A stretch of 64,000 nucleotides of DNA from Paenibacillus sp. HB172176 (lineage in GTDB: Bacteria; Bacillota; Bacilli; Paenibacillales; Paenibacillaceae), in contig NZ_JAATHD010000019.1 of NCBI RefSeq assembly GCF_011947265.1, positions 62,001-126,000 of the forward strand, in the 5' to 3' direction. Position 1 is the stretch's first letter. Each line of letters starts with the position of its first letter. Both the position numbers and the translations under genes were made by a program. A model generated the notes under the pieces. The model did no database searches, was not told where the DNA came from, and saw only the letters and a program-made list of their open reading frames with translations. Positions 5,974 through 14,230 of the stretch are shown piece by piece.

Positions 5974-8850
5974 GTGTTACAAAACAAGTTGAAAGCAAGG
6001 ATTTCGATTTCAAAGCTTTTGATATTCGCGCTCGCATTCGCCATGCTGCTGTCGCAATGGACAATCCATCCGGCGACGGTGGAAGCGGCGGGCGGCGCTG
6101 ATCTCGTCGTAACTGATATAACATGGTCACCGGCAAGCCCGGCTGCAGGCGGTGAAGTGACGTTCAGCGCCACGATCAAGAATCAGGGAGGAGACGCAAG
6201 TCCGGCAGGCACCATTCATGGCGTGCTGTTCACCGTGGACGGCAATTCGGTGAGCTGGAGCGACAATTACACATCCTCCATACCGGCAGGCGGGTCTGTA
6301 ACCGTTACGGCAACGGGCGGCCCGGCATCGAAGGACACTTGGACGGCAACTTCAGGCACGCATACGGTTCGTGCGTTTGTTGATGATGTGAATCGGATCA
6401 CGGAGTCGAATGAGAATAACAACACTTTCGAGAAGAGCATCGTAATCGGTTCCGGCCCGGGTGGAGGCACGCCTGATCTTGTCGTAACGGACATTTCGTG
6501 GACACCTGCCTCTCCGCAGACAGGCAATGAGGTAACGTTCAGCGCTGTGGTGAAGAACCAGGGAACATCGGCCACGCCTGCCGGAACGATTCACGGCGTC
6601 TTGTTCACCGTGAACGGAACATCGGTCGGTTGGAGCGACAATTACACCTCCTCGATTGCGCCGGGGGCGTCGGTTACGGTGACGATGAACGGCGGACCGA
6701 ACGGGAAGTCGACCTGGACTTCCGCAATGGGTACGCATACCGTGCGGGCATTCGTCGACGATATTAACCGCATGGCGGAATTAAGCGAGAATAACAATAC
6801 GCGCGACGAGAGCATCACCGTTAGTTTGCCAAGCAAGCCCGATCTAGTCATAACGGATATCGCTTGGACTCCGGCTTCTCCCGCAGCAGGCAATGCCGTA
6901 ACATTCAGCGCCGTGGTGAAAAACCAGGGAACCGCCGCTACGCCAGCCGGAGCGGCAACTAAGGCAGCCTTCTATGTGAATGGGGTGAAGGTAAGCTCTG
7001 CGCTGGGATATACGAATTCAATCGCTGCGGGCGCATCCGTGACGCTGACCCAGAACTCGGGTTCGTGGAGCGCGGTCAACGGCATTCATGCGGTTAATGC
7101 CGTTGTGGACGAGCCCTCATCCATTAACGAGCTGGATGAAAGCAATAACTCTTACGGTGAAAGCTTGACAATCGGCGCTGTCCAATCATACGGAGCGACC
7201 ATGCCTTATGACAGCTACGAGGCGGAGGATCTGACGATCTCCGGCGGTTACGTCATCGGCCCAAGCGCGACATGGACGACGGCGGAATCGGAAGCATCAG
7301 GAAGGAAGGCCGTTCGACTGTCGCAAGGTCAGGCCGTGGAACTCACTCTGCTCAATCCCGCGCAAGGGTTCGTCATTCGTTATTCCATGCCGGACAGCGC
7401 GACGGGGGCGGATATATCTCAGAATCTAAGCGTATACGCGAATGGCGCGCATGCCGCGGACGCGGTCCTGACGAACCGCTATTCGCATCAGTACGGCCAG
7501 TACGGCTCTGACGGCGGGGAGATGCAATGGTCGAATACGCCGGGGTCGAATCATCACCGCTATTTCGACGAGTCCCGCGTGCTCCTTGGCAGTCAAGCAG
7601 CCGCAGGCTCTACGATTAAACTGCAATGGGACGCGAACGACTATAATCCGAGCGGATCTTCCTATATTTTAATCGACTTAATCGAGACCGAGGCGGTGCC
7701 GGCGGCGTTAGTCAAGCCTTCGGACTATGTGTCCATTGCGAGTTATGGAGCCGTGGCGAACGACGGGGCGGACGACACAGCAGCCATGACGGCGGCTATC
7801 GCCGCCGTGAATGGCACAACGATTAAGGGCGTGTGGATTCCGGAAGGAACGTTTCATTTTAACACGGGTACGCGAGGCACGACCAAGATTAGACTTCCAA
7901 GCGGCGTTTCGGTAAAAGGCGCGGGCATGTGGCATTCCACGCTGCAAGGCGCGTATGCCGGCTTCTACTTGCAGGGCGGGAATGTGACCTTATCGGACTT
8001 CTCAATCAAGGCTGAGGAGACATACCGCTCCAACGCGACAGGCATCGCCGGTGTGGAAGGGAACGCGCTTAACTCTACATTTATGAATTTATGGATTTCG
8101 CATACGAAGGTAGGCTTCTGGCTGAACGAGGGCACGAGCAACGCGCTCGTGACGAAGGTGAGAGTCAGAGACGTGTGGGCAGACGGCATTAACATAAACG
8201 GCGGCGCCAGAAATACGATCGTCGAGCAAAGCAGCTTCCGCAACACCGGCGACGACGGCATGGCGATGTGGTCCAAGTCGTTGAACGGCGGCACGGGCAC
8301 GGTCGAGAATGTGACCTTCCGATACAATACAATTCAGATTCCGAACCTGGCGAACGGCATCGGCGTCTACGGAGGCAAGAACAATACCGTGAGCAACAAT
8401 CTCGTTATGGATACGGTAGATAACGGCTCGGGCATTCAGTTCGGCACGAATCATGCGCCAACCGCTTTTACGGGGCTGCTGACCGTCTCGGACAATAAGC
8501 TGGTTCGAAGCGGCTCCTACCATCATGATTACGGCTATCAGATCGGGGCAATCTGGGGGTATTGGGTGAACAATAACGGACTTGCCTCGGGATTGACAGT
8601 GAATGTAAGCAGCAATCTTGTGGAAGGCAGCACTTACTCCGGCGTTTTTATCGAAGAGCCTAGCAATGGCGTTACCGTCAATTATACGGACAATACAATC
8701 AATAACTCCGGCACCTACGGCGTCCATATTAGAGGCTCGGCGAACGGAACGGCGGCGTTTACCAACAATAACGTCAATGTCGCTCCTTCCGGCAAGTTCC
8801 AGAATGATTCGCCAAGCTTCACCGTTACGGGTTCGGGCAACAACTGGTAG
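5974..8850 (+). CDS. Secreted GH87-type alpha-1,3-glucanase candidate with CARDB repeats
   Basis: A 958-residue secreted enzyme. The GTG at 5974 follows AGAGGAGG. A signal peptide ends near VEA-AGG (about residue 37). Three CARDB repeats follow (about 41-160, 166-285 and 288-405, each starting with DLVVTDI or DLVITDI and ending with NENNNT-like strands), then a CBM35/CBM6-like beta-sandwich (about 409-570, DSYEAEDLTISGGY) and a right-handed beta-helix (about 579-958). The helix holds ADGININGG and NTGDDGMAMWS, putting aspartates at 737, 760 and 761. That spacing (0, +23, +24) matches the three catalytic aspartates reported for the Paenibacillus GH87 glucanase Agl-FH1. Substrate is probably alpha-1,3-glucan or mixed alpha-glucan of fungal walls or biofilm. 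The alternative, a pectate-lyase-like enzyme, fits the fold but not this motif. Monocistronic, with a terminator behind it. Confidence 0.85.
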   Translation: MLQNKLKARISISKLLIFALAFAMLLSQWTIHPATVEAAGGADLVVTDITWSPASPAAGGEVTFSATIKNQGGDASPAGTIHGVLFTVDGNSVSWSDNYTSSIPAGGSVTVTATGGPASKDTWTATSGTHTVRAFVDDVNRITESNENNNTFEKSIVIGSGPGGGTPDLVVTDISWTPASPQTGNEVTFSAVVKNQGTSATPAGTIHGVLFTVNGTSVGWSDNYTSSIAPGASVTVTMNGGPNGKSTWTSAMGTHTVRAFVDDINRMAELSENNNTRDESITVSLPSKPDLVITDIAWTPASPAAGNAVTFSAVVKNQGTAATPAGAATKAAFYVNGVKVSSALGYTNSIAAGASVTLTQNSGSWSAVNGIHAVNAVVDEPSSINELDESNNSYGESLTIGAVQSYGATMPYDSYEAEDLTISGGYVIGPSATWTTAESEASGRKAVRLSQGQAVELTLLNPAQGFVIRYSMPDSATGADISQNLSVYANGAHAADAVLTNRYSHQYGQYGSDGGEMQWSNTPGSNHHRYFDESRVLLGSQAAAGSTIKLQWDANDYNPSGSSYILIDLIETEAVPAALVKPSDYVSIASYGAVANDGADDTAAMTAAIAAVNGTTIKGVWIPEGTFHFNTGTRGTTKIRLPSGVSVKGAGMWHSTLQGAYAGFYLQGGNVTLSDFSIKAEETYRSNATGIAGVEGNALNSTFMNLWISHTKVGFWLNEGTSNALVTKVRVRDVWADGININGGARNTIVEQSSFRNTGDDGMAMWSKSLNGGTGTVENVTFRYNTIQIPNLANGIGVYGGKNNTVSNNLVMDTVDNGSGIQFGTNHAPTAFTGLLTVSDNKLVRSGSYHHDYGYQIGAIWGYWVNNNGLASGLTVNVSSNLVEGSTYSGVFIEEPSNGVTVNYTDNTINNSGTYGVHIRGSANGTAAFTNNNVNVAPSGKFQNDSPSFTVTGSGNNW

Positions 8851-8880
8851 TGAGGGATAGATGACAGGCACGGCAGAAAG

Positions 8881-8927
8881 AAAACCTCCATCTCCGCTTT
8901 AGCGGTAATGGAGGTTTTCCTTCTTTT
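8881..8927 (+). terminator. Rho-independent terminator
   Basis: AAAACCTCCA pairs with TGGAGGTTTT, with an inner CCGCTTTAGCGG stem, followed by a T-rich tail. The flanking A-run on the other strand may let it serve the facing small gene as well. Confidence 0.9.
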
Positions 8928-9012
8928 GATTAATTGAAATTTTTAGCAACTATAATCCATCTATGCTGATGCGATATATGTCGTGTATAATGGTTTTGAG
9001 CTGTTGCAAGAT

Positions 9013-9174
9013 TTAAGATTCTGCGTAATACCAATCGGTATCGATACCAGTGACAGGGCAATACGGGAATTTATCTCCTTCTTTAAGTGTGACGCGGCGA
9101 CCGGCATCGCAAATATAATCGCCAGTCTTTTCTACAGCTTCACCTGTCCGGTAAGACGTATTCGTTGCGCTCAT
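9013..9174 (-). CDS. Small YjzC-like protein of unknown function
   Basis: A 53-residue protein, MSATNTSYRTGEAVEKTG..., with the pattern TGEAVEKTGDYICDAG, then TLKEGDKFPYCP and a closing DTDWYYAES. The ATG at 9174 has a very good ribosome site (GAGGTG, eight bases upstream), which is the main evidence that it is expressed. The TGE...GDKFP...W layout resembles the small YjzC-like proteins of Bacilli; two Cys residues (22 and 39) replace positions that are not always Cys in relatives. There is no signal peptide or membrane segment. It stands alone, convergent with the GH87 gene. Confidence 0.75.
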   Translation of the reverse strand: MSATNTSYRTGEAVEKTGDYICDAGRRVTLKEGDKFPYCPVTGIDTDWYYAES

Positions 9175-9280
9175 GTCAGAAGCACCTCTTTTCTTGGATT
9201 TGCAGACAAGCAGTCCGGGGTGGGCTGCTCGTCTGCTTGAAGTATATATAACCTCGGCATCTTAAAATGAAACACTAAAT

Positions 9281-9294
9281 TGCAAGCGCTTTCC
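9281..9294 (+). promoter_or_regulatory. cre-like palindrome upstream of a lipoprotein gene
   Basis: TGCAAGCGCTTTCC is close to the ideal CcpA site TGAAAGCGCTTTCA. It lies about 85 bases before the next start codon. Only the motif is seen; regulation is inferred. Confidence 0.4.
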
Positions 9295-9379
9295 GCAACA
9301 TTTTTCGAGAATTCGCGTTGTAATGCTAGAGGAATGCCCCGACATTCATTGAAATGAACGAAATTGAGGTGATACAGAG

Positions 9380-9787
9380 ATGAGAATGAGGGTCATGCTG
9401 CTGCTGTTCGTCGCATCATTAATTGCGCTGCTAGCGGGTTGCGCTGATTCGCAGCCGAACCTGTCGATTGATGAGGTAGAGGCGGGCTTCCATTCGGGAG
9501 GATTACTATATACGGTTCAGAAATCAACGCTGGATTCCAAGAAAAACATGGTCTACAACCATATCGCGCCGTCCTCGATTTTCGAAATGGATACGGGGCG
9601 ATTAATAAAGGTCTATCTCTACATGTCGGAGAAAGAGATGAATATCGGCCTTGAGGAGTGGAAGGAGGAGCTTGCGAAGGATAAGACATACGGTCTTAAG
9701 GATTCGGCGCTTGCCGTGAAGAACGCGATGTTTATTTCCAATTTCTTCACGGAAGAGGAGCAGAAGGCGATCGAAGGCTTGAAGTAG
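9380..9787 (+). CDS. Small putative lipoprotein, unknown function
   Basis: A 135-residue protein with a basic start (MRMRVM), a hydrophobic core and a lipobox LAGC with the predicted acylated Cys at residue 21, so it is probably anchored on the outer face of the membrane. The mature part is mixed alpha/beta, with a charged helix (SEKEMNIGLEEWKEELAKDK) and no motif I recognise. The ATG is preceded by GAGGTG at suitable spacing. It is followed at about 100 bases by another membrane-anchored protein gene on the same strand; co-transcription is possible but not shown. Confidence 0.7.
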   Translation: MRMRVMLLLFVASLIALLAGCADSQPNLSIDEVEAGFHSGGLLYTVQKSTLDSKKNMVYNHIAPSSIFEMDTGRLIKVYLYMSEKEMNIGLEEWKEELAKDKTYGLKDSALAVKNAMFISNFFTEEEQKAIEGLK

Positions 9788-9890
9788 GGGAGCGAAATAT
9801 GCCGATTATATTTCCGAATTTGTTAATATAAGCGAGAAGCATATCTCCTTAAAAGCTTCAGAGATGTTCGATTAGTGGAGGAGTGAAGCT

Positions 9891-10553
9891 GTGCAGGCCA
9901 GACTAAGAAGATTTGTAACGCTTGCGATGCTGGCAGCGTGCATACTTGCCGTAGTGTTTGTTGTCATTATTGATCGTGAAACTGAGGATGAAGGCTCGCC
10001 GACGGTTGTCGCTGCGATTGAGAAGCAATATGGCGATGGATACGTCGATTATTTGATTCGTGAGAAGCTTGTGTCGGGCGGGGAAGTGGTATTTTCTATA
10101 GGCGATCTTGAGAGTGAGCAACCGCTAATCGAAGCTAATTATGTGAAGAAGAACGCAAATGGGTGGGTATGGGGATACGGAGGCGGTTTTGGCGCAAGCA
10201 ATATTCGTCCTGGACTGACGGATGAAGAGGCGCGTGAAACGGCACCCTATTTCGAATACTTTCCAGATACAGAGGGCTCGCAATTCGGAAACTCCCCTTT
10301 CCCCATGATCTACGGCATCGTAACGAACCCCGAAATAACGAGAATAACGGCTAAAGACGCTTCTGGACTCGAGAAGCAGGCCGAAAAGATAGAGGTAGAA
10401 CGAAATTTCTCTTTATTCTACGTCTTCGTGGATAAGGAGCAAGGTCCATTGTTCGACGTGATTGGCTATGATGCGGACGGTAAGGTCTTGCATCAGGAGA
10501 AGCTCGATCGGACGCAAATGTTCGATGCCGAAACAGGACAATCCGCCCGCTAA
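9891..10553 (+). CDS. Membrane-anchored hypothetical protein
   Basis: A 220-residue protein with one N-terminal membrane helix (about residues 8-28, FVTLAMLAACILAVVFVVII) and a predominantly extracellular remainder. It begins at a GTG with GGAGGAG seven bases upstream. The outer part contains DGYVDYLIREKL, a Gly/Trp-rich segment (GWVWGYGGGFG), NSPFPMIYGIVTNPEITRI and a final strand-rich region with YDADGKVLHQEKL. The MIYGIVTNPEI...V/A pattern is reminiscent of small Bacillus exported proteins of unknown role. I do not recognise a family. It lies between a small lipoprotein gene and a soluble 113-residue protein gene on the same strand. Confidence 0.7.
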   Translation: MQARLRRFVTLAMLAACILAVVFVVIIDRETEDEGSPTVVAAIEKQYGDGYVDYLIREKLVSGGEVVFSIGDLESEQPLIEANYVKKNANGWVWGYGGGFGASNIRPGLTDEEARETAPYFEYFPDTEGSQFGNSPFPMIYGIVTNPEITRITAKDASGLEKQAEKIEVERNFSLFYVFVDKEQGPLFDVIGYDADGKVLHQEKLDRTQMFDAETGQSAR

Positions 10554-10604
10554 CGGAATTTATGAGGCTGTTCCTCATTATGGGCAAGCAACAAGGAGGA
10601 TAAT

Positions 10605-10946
10605 ATGGAAGGGAAATTATCTCCCAAGCAGCAAAAACGAAAGCAAGAGCGTGAAATGATAGACGAGTACCACAAAAAGGTAACCGAAGAAGCGTTGGAG
10701 CCGCTCTATCAATCCTTCGTGGAATGGAAATTCGGGTCGTTGCCCTATTATGAACTTACTGAGCTCATCCATCAATTTCATAAGCAGAATCAGGAGATCT
10801 ACAAGGATTTCAACTATCAAGATCGGCATGTACTGCTGCTTCTTGCCAAGTACAAATTAGGGCGTCTTACAGAAGAGGAATTGGAGGAGAATAGGCCGCT
10901 GTTAGATTTGTGGGGATATAATGATAATGATGCAACCTCTGATTAA
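10605..10946 (+). CDS. Hypothetical cytoplasmic helical protein
   Basis: A 113-residue, strongly charged and probably all-helical protein with no signal peptide or membrane segment. Its first 20 residues are very basic (SPKQQKRKQERE), followed by ALEPLYQSFVEWKFGSLPYYELTELIHQFHKQNQEIYKDF and an acidic end. The ATG is preceded by AAGGAGG at seven bases, which makes translation likely. I do not recognise the family. It follows the membrane-anchored protein gene by about 50 bases and is closed by a strong terminator, so the three genes from 9380 may form a unit. Confidence 0.72.
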   Translation: MEGKLSPKQQKRKQEREMIDEYHKKVTEEALEPLYQSFVEWKFGSLPYYELTELIHQFHKQNQEIYKDFNYQDRHVLLLLAKYKLGRLTEEELEENRPLLDLWGYNDNDATSD

Positions 10947-11048
10947 ATAATAAGTTTATTTTAGCAGAGTCTTTTGCGGCATGCTCGCGGGATGTCTATA
11001 CTTCAGGGATTACTTCAGGTTAGATTTTTATAGATTCAGGAAGCATTG

Positions 11049-11103
11049 GAAGCTCTGAACCAAAAATCCTTTTTGGGATGATTGGTTCGGAGCTTCTTTT
11101 TTA
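11049..11103 (+). terminator. Rho-independent terminator
   Basis: GAAGCTCTGAACCA pairs with TGGTTCGGAGCTTC, with an inner AAAAATCC/GGGAT region, followed by six Ts. Confidence 0.9.
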
Positions 11104-11151
11104 AAAATATAGGAAAGGCTGTCGATTCATTCTCAATAGTCGGAAACCACG

Positions 11152-11237
11152 CTAACGGAACCGACAGCGCTTATTTCGTCAAAAATGGACCTGATCTCCC
11201 TATGACAAGCTGAATAAGCGCGCTGTGTTCCGTTTAG
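11152..11237. repeat. Long inverted-repeat element (family C)
   Basis: CTAACGGAACCGACAGCGCT (continuing TATTT) pairs imperfectly with GAATAAGCGCGCTGTGTTCC (continuing GTTTAG) across a spacer of about 35 bases. It resembles the partial element at the end of the window and the nested-hairpin repeats described elsewhere here. It lies in the gap before the marR promoter. Confidence 0.6.
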
Positions 11238-11303
11238 AATCTCGAATGCTACTATTAGGCGGTTGCACACCATGAAGTGACTGTTCTGAGATGAAACATT
11301 TTC

Positions 11304-11367
11304 TTGACATTAATTATAGAACCATGTAATATCTCTGTATCCATATATCTTAGTCACTAAGATATAT
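11304..11367 (+). promoter_or_regulatory. Sigma-A promoter and perfect operator of the marR-MFS operon
   Basis: TTGACA (11304-11309), a 17-nt spacer and TAATAT (11327-11332) form a near-consensus promoter. Just downstream, at 11343-11367, is a perfect 12-1-12 inverted repeat (ATATATCTTAGT-C-ACTAAGATATAT) covering the expected transcription start. This layout is what is expected for autorepression by the MarR protein encoded next. Confidence 0.85.
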
Positions 11368-11422
11368 ACAAGTATAATAAATTGGGAAGGCAGGGAGGTG
11401 CAGCAGGATTTCTGAACAAGAA

Positions 11423-11881
11423 GTGACTCAAGAAGCGGTCCTTGGCAAGAAGGAGAAGCAACTAACCGAGCTGTATGAAGTCATGATGCATTCGATTCAG
11501 ACGATGAAGAACGTAAGCAAATCCATTGAAAATCCCTACAACTTGACTGGAGGGCATCTGTTTGTGTTGATGCAGCTTGGCAAGGAGCAAAGCTGCAAGG
11601 TTTCCGATGTGGTCGGCATGCTCGGCATTACATCCGGCGCGGCGACGGGCTTGACTGACAAACTGGTGACGCTTGGTTTAATCGAGAGGAATAGGCCCGA
11701 GGATGACCGGAGGGTCGTGCAGCTCAGCTTGACCGACAAGGGCAGGGAAACGGTCATGCTCATTCGCAAGCAAAGAATGGAATGGTTCAAGAATCTGTTC
11801 GGACAATTGGACGAAGAGAGGATTGATCAAATCAAAGACGCCTTTCAACAGATGAGGGAGTTGGCGGAGAAGTACGATTAG
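11423..11881 (+). CDS. MarR-family transcriptional regulator
   Basis: A winged-helix regulator of about 152 residues: dimerisation helices at both ends and a central DNA-binding region with QSCKVSDVVGMLGITSGAATGLTDKLVTLGLI, then the wing motif RPEDDRRVVQLSLTDKG. It most likely represses its own operon and the MFS exporter behind it, released by a ligand of that pump. The GTG at 11423 has no well-placed ribosome site; GGGAGGTG at 11393-11400 is 22 bases away. An in-frame ATT at 11408 is seven bases from that site and would add five residues (ISEQE), so initiation at ATT is possible. The stop is about 30 bases before the exporter start. Confidence 0.9.
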   Translation: MTQEAVLGKKEKQLTELYEVMMHSIQTMKNVSKSIENPYNLTGGHLFVLMQLGKEQSCKVSDVVGMLGITSGAATGLTDKLVTLGLIERNRPEDDRRVVQLSLTDKGRETVMLIRKQRMEWFKNLFGQLDEERIDQIKDAFQQMRELAEKYD

Positions 11882-11910
11882 AGAGAAAACAAATAACGGG
11901 AGTGGAAAGA

Positions 11911-13518
11911 ATGACAACTTTAGGATCGAAGCAGATTAGATGGATTACAACCGGCCTTATGCTGGGCATGCTGCTGTCGGCGCTAGACCAGACAATCGTC
12001 GCTACGGCGATGCCGCATGTGATTGCCGAGCTTGACGGCTTCAGCTTGTACAGCTGGGTGTTCACCATCTATATGCTGACGACGACGACGGCGATGCCGA
12101 TCTTCGGCAAGCTGGCGGATTTGTTCGGCAGACGGAAGATTTATTTGACGGGAATGGGCTTGTTTCTTCTAGGCTCAGCGTTATGCGGACTGTCCCAGGA
12201 CATGACGCAGCTTATCATCTATCGCGCGATTCAAGGGATTGGCGCAGGCGCGTTAATGCCAATCGCGATGACGATTATTGGCGATATCTACCCGCCGGAT
12301 CGCCGCGGCAAGATGCAGGGCTTGTTCGGAGCCGTATTCGGTTTGTCCAGCGTGCTTGGGCCTGCGCTCGGCGGATTCATCGTAGACAATACGGCGTGGC
12401 AGTGGATTTTCTATATTAATTTGCCTCTTGGAATTCTGGCGTCCATCGTAATAGCGATCGCTATGAAGGAATCGAAGAGCGACGAGAAGAAGTCGATCGA
12501 CTGGGGCGGCGCAATTGTGCTGACGGGAGCGGTTGTGATGTTCCTGCTCGGTATCGAGATGGGCGGCGAAGGCGGCTCGGAGGGCGGTATTACGCATTAT
12601 CCTTGGGATTCTCCGCAAATTCTAGGCTTGTTCGGAGGCGCGCTCGTGCTGCTGCTGCTCTTCCTTATGATTGAATCCAGAGCGAAGGAACCGATTATTC
12701 CGCTGAAATTGTTCAAGAGCCGCGAAATCTCCGTATCAAGCGTTGTCGGTTTCTTGATGGGGATGGGCATGTTCGGCGCGATTACGTATATTCCGTTGTT
12801 CTCGCAGGCGGTTATCGGCACATCGGCTTCGAAATCCGGTTATATTCTTACGCCGCTCATGCTGTCGCTCATTGCTTCAAGCATAATCGGAGGCCAGTTG
12901 ATTACGAGGTTGAGCTATCGAACCATCGTAGTGACCTCAATGGCGATTATGACGGTCGGTTATTTCTTGCTATCCCAGATGACCGTGAACACAAGCAGCT
13001 TCGAGCTTATTCTCTATATGATCGTCGTTGGTCTTGGTCTTGGCGCGTTGATGCCGGTGCTGACGATTGCCGCGCAGAGCGCTGTGGGGCATGAGCTTCG
13101 CGGCGTAGCGACATCGACAACGCAGTTCACTCGTTCCATAGGGGGAACCGTCGGCGTGGCGATCATGGGCGTGATCATGTCGAGCAGAATGACCGGCGGC
13201 ATTAATGATATCAAAGGAGATTTCTCGGATATTCCGGCGGAGAAGCTCGAGGCATTCGCGAATCCGCAGGCGCTGCTTCAGCCTGAAGTGAAAGAACAAA
13301 TTCCGGTGGACCTGCTGCATGTGCTTCAGAAAATATTAAATGATTCCGTTACTTCGGTATTCTTCATCGGGATCGCGGTTGTTGTGCTTGGTTTGGTCGC
13401 CGCGCTCTTCTACGGCAAGCTTCGCATGCCGAAGCGCAGCGAGACGACTGATGGAGAAGCAGCCGGGGATGGCGCCAATAGCAAGCCCCCTTTGAAAGCC
13501 GAGCCTGAGATGATGTAG
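11911..13518 (+). CDS. MFS multidrug exporter, DHA2 (EmrB/QacA) type
   Basis: A 535-residue, 14-helix drug/proton antiporter. Diagnostic features are LDQTIVATAMPHVIAEL in the first helix, GKLADLFGRRKIYLTGMGLF (the loop 2-3 motif A), IQGIGAGALMPIAMTI (helix 4-5) and GPALGGFIVDNTAWQWIFYI (motif C). The C-terminal tail is hydrophilic (residues about 510-535). The ATG at 11911 follows a GGGAG site; a GTG nine bases upstream is less likely. It is co-transcribed with the MarR gene, giving an inducible efflux operon. The substrate cannot be read from the sequence. Confidence 0.92.
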   Translation: MTTLGSKQIRWITTGLMLGMLLSALDQTIVATAMPHVIAELDGFSLYSWVFTIYMLTTTTAMPIFGKLADLFGRRKIYLTGMGLFLLGSALCGLSQDMTQLIIYRAIQGIGAGALMPIAMTIIGDIYPPDRRGKMQGLFGAVFGLSSVLGPALGGFIVDNTAWQWIFYINLPLGILASIVIAIAMKESKSDEKKSIDWGGAIVLTGAVVMFLLGIEMGGEGGSEGGITHYPWDSPQILGLFGGALVLLLLFLMIESRAKEPIIPLKLFKSREISVSSVVGFLMGMGMFGAITYIPLFSQAVIGTSASKSGYILTPLMLSLIASSIIGGQLITRLSYRTIVVTSMAIMTVGYFLLSQMTVNTSSFELILYMIVVGLGLGALMPVLTIAAQSAVGHELRGVATSTTQFTRSIGGTVGVAIMGVIMSSRMTGGINDIKGDFSDIPAEKLEAFANPQALLQPEVKEQIPVDLLHVLQKILNDSVTSVFFIGIAVVVLGLVAALFYGKLRMPKRSETTDGEAAGDGANSKPPLKAEPEMM

Positions 13519-13527
13519 TAATGTGAT

Positions 13528-13567
13528 AAAAAAAGGGGCCCCGTCCACACGACTGGGCCCCTTTTGT
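13528..13567. terminator. Bidirectional rho-independent terminator
   Basis: AAAAAGGGGCCC pairs with GGGCCCCTTTTG around a short loop, with A-run and T-run flanks, directly after the exporter stop. Confidence 0.92.
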
Positions 13568-13892
13568 GTATCTGAAATTGCGCACGAAAAAAAGGCCATC
13601 TTCGGGTGACCTTCAATTTTATATACACTTTCTTGACAGTATAGAATTTAATAAATGTCTGGGTGGAGTTGTCTGCCTTCCGGGTCGACTAGGCCAGGAA
13701 CGGAAGACGGGGATGAACAGGAATAAATCCCTTATATTCGTCTGTTTTTGTGCTAAGCAACAAATAAAATGGAAAAACTCCATGAAATAGCCACGCGCTC
13801 ACGGATACGCAAAGAATTGGCAGCTTCCAGAAAGTCCGTTAGAACGAGTAGCTGCTTTCAAAGAATTCCGTCAGCCGTTTTTCATATTCTGT
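13568..13892. other. Gene-free stretch with no recognised feature
   Basis: About 325 bases without a supported gene. A 74-codon open frame crosses it but has no ribosome site and no recognisable protein features. It leads into the repeat-rich block that continues to 14475. Confidence 0.5.
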
Positions 13893-14072
13893 GGACCGTA
13901 GATACACTATTTTGACAAATCAAGCTGTTTTTAAGATTTCGCGGACAGAGATGGCCTTATATGCGAGAAAACAGAGATTTTTTGGATGATTTTGAGGAAA
14001 TAGCGTCCCCTGTGTCCGCCAAAGTGAACAATCTTTGAATTTTTCACAAATAGAGTCTTCTGTGTCCGCTTG
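13893..14072. repeat. Nested-hairpin repeat, family B copy 1
   Basis: An element of about 180 bases that is repeated at 60241-60420. Order of arms: GGACCGTAGATAC-CTATTT, GCGGACAGAGATG-TTAT, then GAGGAAATAGCGTCCCCTGT with GTCCGC, then AAATAGAGTC-TGTGTCCGC. The two left arms can pair with the two right arms in a nested fashion. No open frame is conserved between the copies. Confidence 0.8.
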
Positions 14073-14151
14073 TTTATGACTCGACGTATGGGATAGGCAT
14101 ATTCTTGGCTCCTGCTATCCCGATCGTTTCAAGAAACGTTCCCTTTCTTTG

Positions 14152-14206
14152 CCAAGGACGCCGTCAGGCGTCTGTTTTGAAATATAGGAAAGTATATGAT
14201 TTCGCC
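14152..14206. repeat. Short box repeat (GACGCC-GTCA-GGCGTC hairpin plus ATATAGGAAA)
   Basis: CCAAGGACGCCGTCAGGCGT, then TCTGTTTTG and AATATAGGAAAGTATATGAT with TTCGCC. The hairpin half recurs at 14437-14460, and hairpin plus tail recurs at 51494-51549, always flanking family A elements. The six-base stem followed by Ts could also act as a weak terminator. Confidence 0.7.
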
Positions 14207-14230
14207 ATACTTTCTCTATATGAACGCTTG

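Noticed and set aside
5974-8850. Pectate lyase identity for the 958-residue beta-helix protein
   Set aside because: The fold class fits, but the ADG...GDDG aspartate spacing is that of GH87 glucanases and the usual pectate-lyase Lys/Arg and Ca-binding pattern was not seen.
13566-13790. 74-codon open frame after the exporter terminator
   Set aside because: It begins within the terminator flank, lacks a ribosome site and shows no protein-like composition.
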